DNA of 64,000 bases from the NCBI GenBank assembly GCA_963932145.1, contig OZ010572.1, positions 86,022,186-86,086,185 on the forward strand, read 5' to 3'. The stretch comes from Acanthosepion lycidas (taxonomy: Eukaryota > Mollusca > Cephalopoda > Sepiida > Sepiidae). Below, piece after piece: positions 62,280 to 64,000 of this stretch (position 1 is its first letter; every line of letters starts with the position of its first letter). The notes below the pieces were generated by a model. The model was given only the letters and a program-made list of their open reading frames with translations. It did no database searches and was not told where the DNA came from. The translations under genes were made by a program, and so were the position numbers.

Positions 62280-62896
62280 GGTTTCAGTACAATTGGCTAA
62301 CGTGTGTAGGGTTGGGTTGGAACTATAAAACAAAAAAGCAGCTAGAACACATAATTAACAACTTGCGGTGTCCGAAGTTGGCGAATAAAGTAAGCCAAGT
62401 ACGTGGGCAACAGTAAACGCAAAAGTGTGAAAGCACGCCCGAGTCATGCAGTAGAGATGGTTGACCTTGAGTGACGTTCCACTATCTATTAAACAAATCG
62501 GCCAGCGAAAGAGGAAATCACGGTAGATATCGCTGTCATTAAAGTAGGGGAAAGAATCTGTAAGAGAGACTGTGCCCTCTCAACACAAACCTTAGGTGAA
62601 TGAAGAGAGTGTGACAATGCTCACTCTCTCTTAGCGAATATTGCGTATCCTGTTGCGTTAGTGCGTGTATGGAGGCCGTCCGTAAGGGGAGGAGGGGGAT
62701 GACCCTGGTGCCCGAAAAGCCACCTACGTGTGGACAATTATTTTAAAGTCAATTATGAGTCGAGGTCCACTGAGGAAACGACGAAAATTCTCGTAAACCC
62801 GTAAGTAAGACACAGAGAGTCCCCTCGGAAAAGACTCACCTGCATGAACAAAAAAAAAGAAAGAAAAAGGAATCAAGCAGAAAAGTCGGATACAAG
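62280..62896 (+). other. Candidate 5' exon region of a THAP-containing unit
   Basis: A less AT-rich stretch ends in a textbook splice donor, ag|gtaagt, with the cut after 62896. The next likely acceptor is 63047-63048, where ctttatag is preceded by a pyrimidine-rich run and followed by the THAP-like TGC codon. Just before the donor are a basic lysine/arginine-rich frame and VGYK. I cannot fix a start codon: the ATG at 62844 is in a different phase from the THAP cysteines. Exon status is inference. Confidence 0.3.
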
Positions 62897-63048
62897 GTAA
62901 GTACTGTGTTCTTTCCGTAATAATTATCATCTTCGAAATATTTTTGTTTTTTGTCTATCAGATTTCTTATGTCGGCATTTTTAAATTATTTCTTAATACT
63001 TTCTTTTAAATATTGAATTAATTTCAAATAGAACCAATTCCTTTATAG

Positions 63049-63167
63049 TGCCTTATACCAAATTGCAAAGGGAATTATAAAAACGGCACTAAAGTACGTG
63101 GAATTATCTTTCCCTAAAGATAAAGAATTTTCCGATGTTTGGATTCGTACAATCAGTAGAGATCGTT
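63049..63167 (+). pseudogene. THAP zinc-finger domain, first half
   Basis: From 63049 the frame reads CLIPNCKGNYKNGTKVR. This gives C-X4-C, with cysteines at 63049 and 63064, in the start pattern of a THAP domain. After a one-base shift near 63112 it goes on as FPKDKEFSDVWIRTISRDR, matching the usual FPKD..L...W...I.R. The frame then hits a stop where the RTE-tail-like repeat begins (63168). THAP domains bind DNA and occur in host regulators and in P-element-type transposases; which of these applies cannot be told here. Confidence 0.55.
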
Positions 63168-63737
63168 AGATTATTGTTTAAGGTTGACGGACACGCATGT
63201 CTTAATTAGTTGTTTTTTTTGTTTTTTTTTTTTTACGAATTGGTCAAACTCAAACAAAAACATTATTTTCAATCGTTATGAGTCTATCGATTGAATAGAA
63301 TTTTATTATAAACAATTGTCTTGTAAATGGAATTTTTAATGCATTCTGAATGTAAAAATAAAGAAAAAAGTGTGCAAGACAATAAGAAACACTACCTGCC
63401 AAAAAAAAAGTGAAGTTTGTTGAAATCGGTTGAAAATTGTAGGAAATCCGATCCCATATATAAACGAACACACACACAACCCCACCAACCTGGATTTTAT
63501 AATAAGTATAACTCGAAGTGAGTTGTCCCCCTTTCATTAATGCCTCTTAATCGTGTTTCCAAATTAATTTTGTGCAAAAACAATTGTGTTTTTCCCATTT
63601 TGGGCGCTATTAGAAGCACCGCAAGGTAATTTTACGTAGTCCTCTGAAGTTTTGTTGAAATCGGTTGAAAATTGTAGGAAATCCGATCCAATATATAAAC
63701 GTAACACACACACACAATCTGCGTTTTATAATAATTA
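63168..63737 (+). mobile_element. RTE-tail-like dimeric repeat, copy 4 (splits the THAP domain)
   Basis: It starts inside the family sequence at agattattgtttaaggttga and so lacks the GCCCGGCGTTG head. Both tail subunits follow, each with gaaatcggttgaaaattgta and ggaaatccgatcc, and it ends ttttataataatta. It separates the two halves of a THAP domain. Because the head is missing, this copy is 5'-truncated. Confidence 0.8.
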
Positions 63738-63767
63738 ATAGATTAACGATGTTCATAAAAAGGTGAT

Positions 63768-63925
63768 AATTGTCTAAGATTAGTGGAGACAGGTGTATGA
63801 TTCGATTATGGCAGCAGATGAGAGAAACGGGTGTTTTCATGTTCACCCACCATTCGACCTTGACTCGTATCCTGGTATTTGTTTTAATCATTTCACCCCA
63901 AGCAAGGCAATAAAGCCACTAGGAC
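63768..63925 (+). pseudogene. THAP zinc-finger domain, second half
   Basis: One frame reads MAADERNGCFHVHPPFDLDS, then YPGICFNHFTPSKAIKPLG. CFNHF at 63880-63894 supplies the C-X2-H pair that completes the C2CH zinc site of a THAP domain (C-X2-4-C-X35-50-C-X2-H). A possible splice donor, gac|gtaagt, follows with the cut after 63925. With the 570-bp repeat taken out, the spacing between the two halves is close to that expected. The unit would continue past the right edge of the window. Moderate confidence; the frameshift and insertion argue for a dead copy. Confidence 0.5.
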
Positions 63926-64000
63926 GTAAGTGTTAGAGAATATGAGAAAACTATTATTTAGGCGAGAGGGAAATAAAAGAACATGAAATTTAAAAGAAGA

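Noticed and set aside
62844-62896. ATG at 62844 as the start of the THAP protein
   Set aside because: Spliced to 63049 it reads in a different phase from the CLIPNC cysteines. It matches only the part after the frameshift, so the start is left open.

Overview
The window looks like repeat-rich nuclear DNA of an invertebrate animal. I find no intact host protein-coding gene, no functional tRNA or rRNA gene and no bacterial feature. The mix of decayed elements (ZBED-type hAT, restriction-like-endonuclease LINEs, CR1/Jockey-type LINEs, RTE-tail-like repeats, a Penelope-like element, tRNA-derived SINEs, a mariner MITE, a THAP fragment, very long TA microsatellites) resembles mollusc genomes, perhaps a cephalopod. 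That placement is inference from element families, not from a marker gene.

Positions 1-36088 are one uninterrupted satellite array with a 49-bp unit, about 736 units. It is cut by the left edge of the window, so its true length is unknown. It has strong higher-order structure: blocks of 18, 28, 30, 35, 40, 44 and 46 units were copied as wholes, leaving marker mutations at exact multiples of 49 bp (give or take single-base indels). Variant monomers cluster in regional domains. At the right edge a tRNA-derived SINE (36089-36396) with a 21-bp direct repeat splits the array, and beyond it about eight heavily diverged units fade out into a decayed hAT end at about 36778.

Positions 36.8-50.7 kb are a graveyard of transposable elements: a CR1/Jockey-like LINE (37648-38900), TA microsatellites, a 95-bp near-perfect hairpin (39976-40070), a complete-ended but internally deleted hAT element with an exact 8-bp target duplication (40750-42467) carrying a nested RTE-tail-like repeat, three fragments of related non-LTR elements with restriction-like endonuclease (42.7-47.7 kb, one split by a second copy of the SINE), a 63-bp mariner MITE, an inverted repeat around a tRNA-like core, and a tandem cluster of tRNA-like SINE units.

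Positions 51.5-54.3 kb are a second tandem array, pyrimidine-rich, with a 180-bp period that is itself built from five subunits of about 36 bp. Positions 54.3-64 kb return to dispersed elements: a LINE C-terminus with a C2H2 finger, a third partial SINE, a Penelope-like inverted-arm element with a hammerhead-like core in both arms, a second CR1/Jockey-like tail, an IS630/Tc1-type transposase tail, three more copies of the RTE-tail-like repeat, and at the right end a THAP zinc-finger coding fragment split by one of those repeats.

The coding remnants do not work together as a pathway. The window is best read as a satellite block next to a nest of mobile-element insertions. The most unusual parts are the two independently built higher-order tandem arrays and the inverted-arm element at 57.7-58.5 kb.
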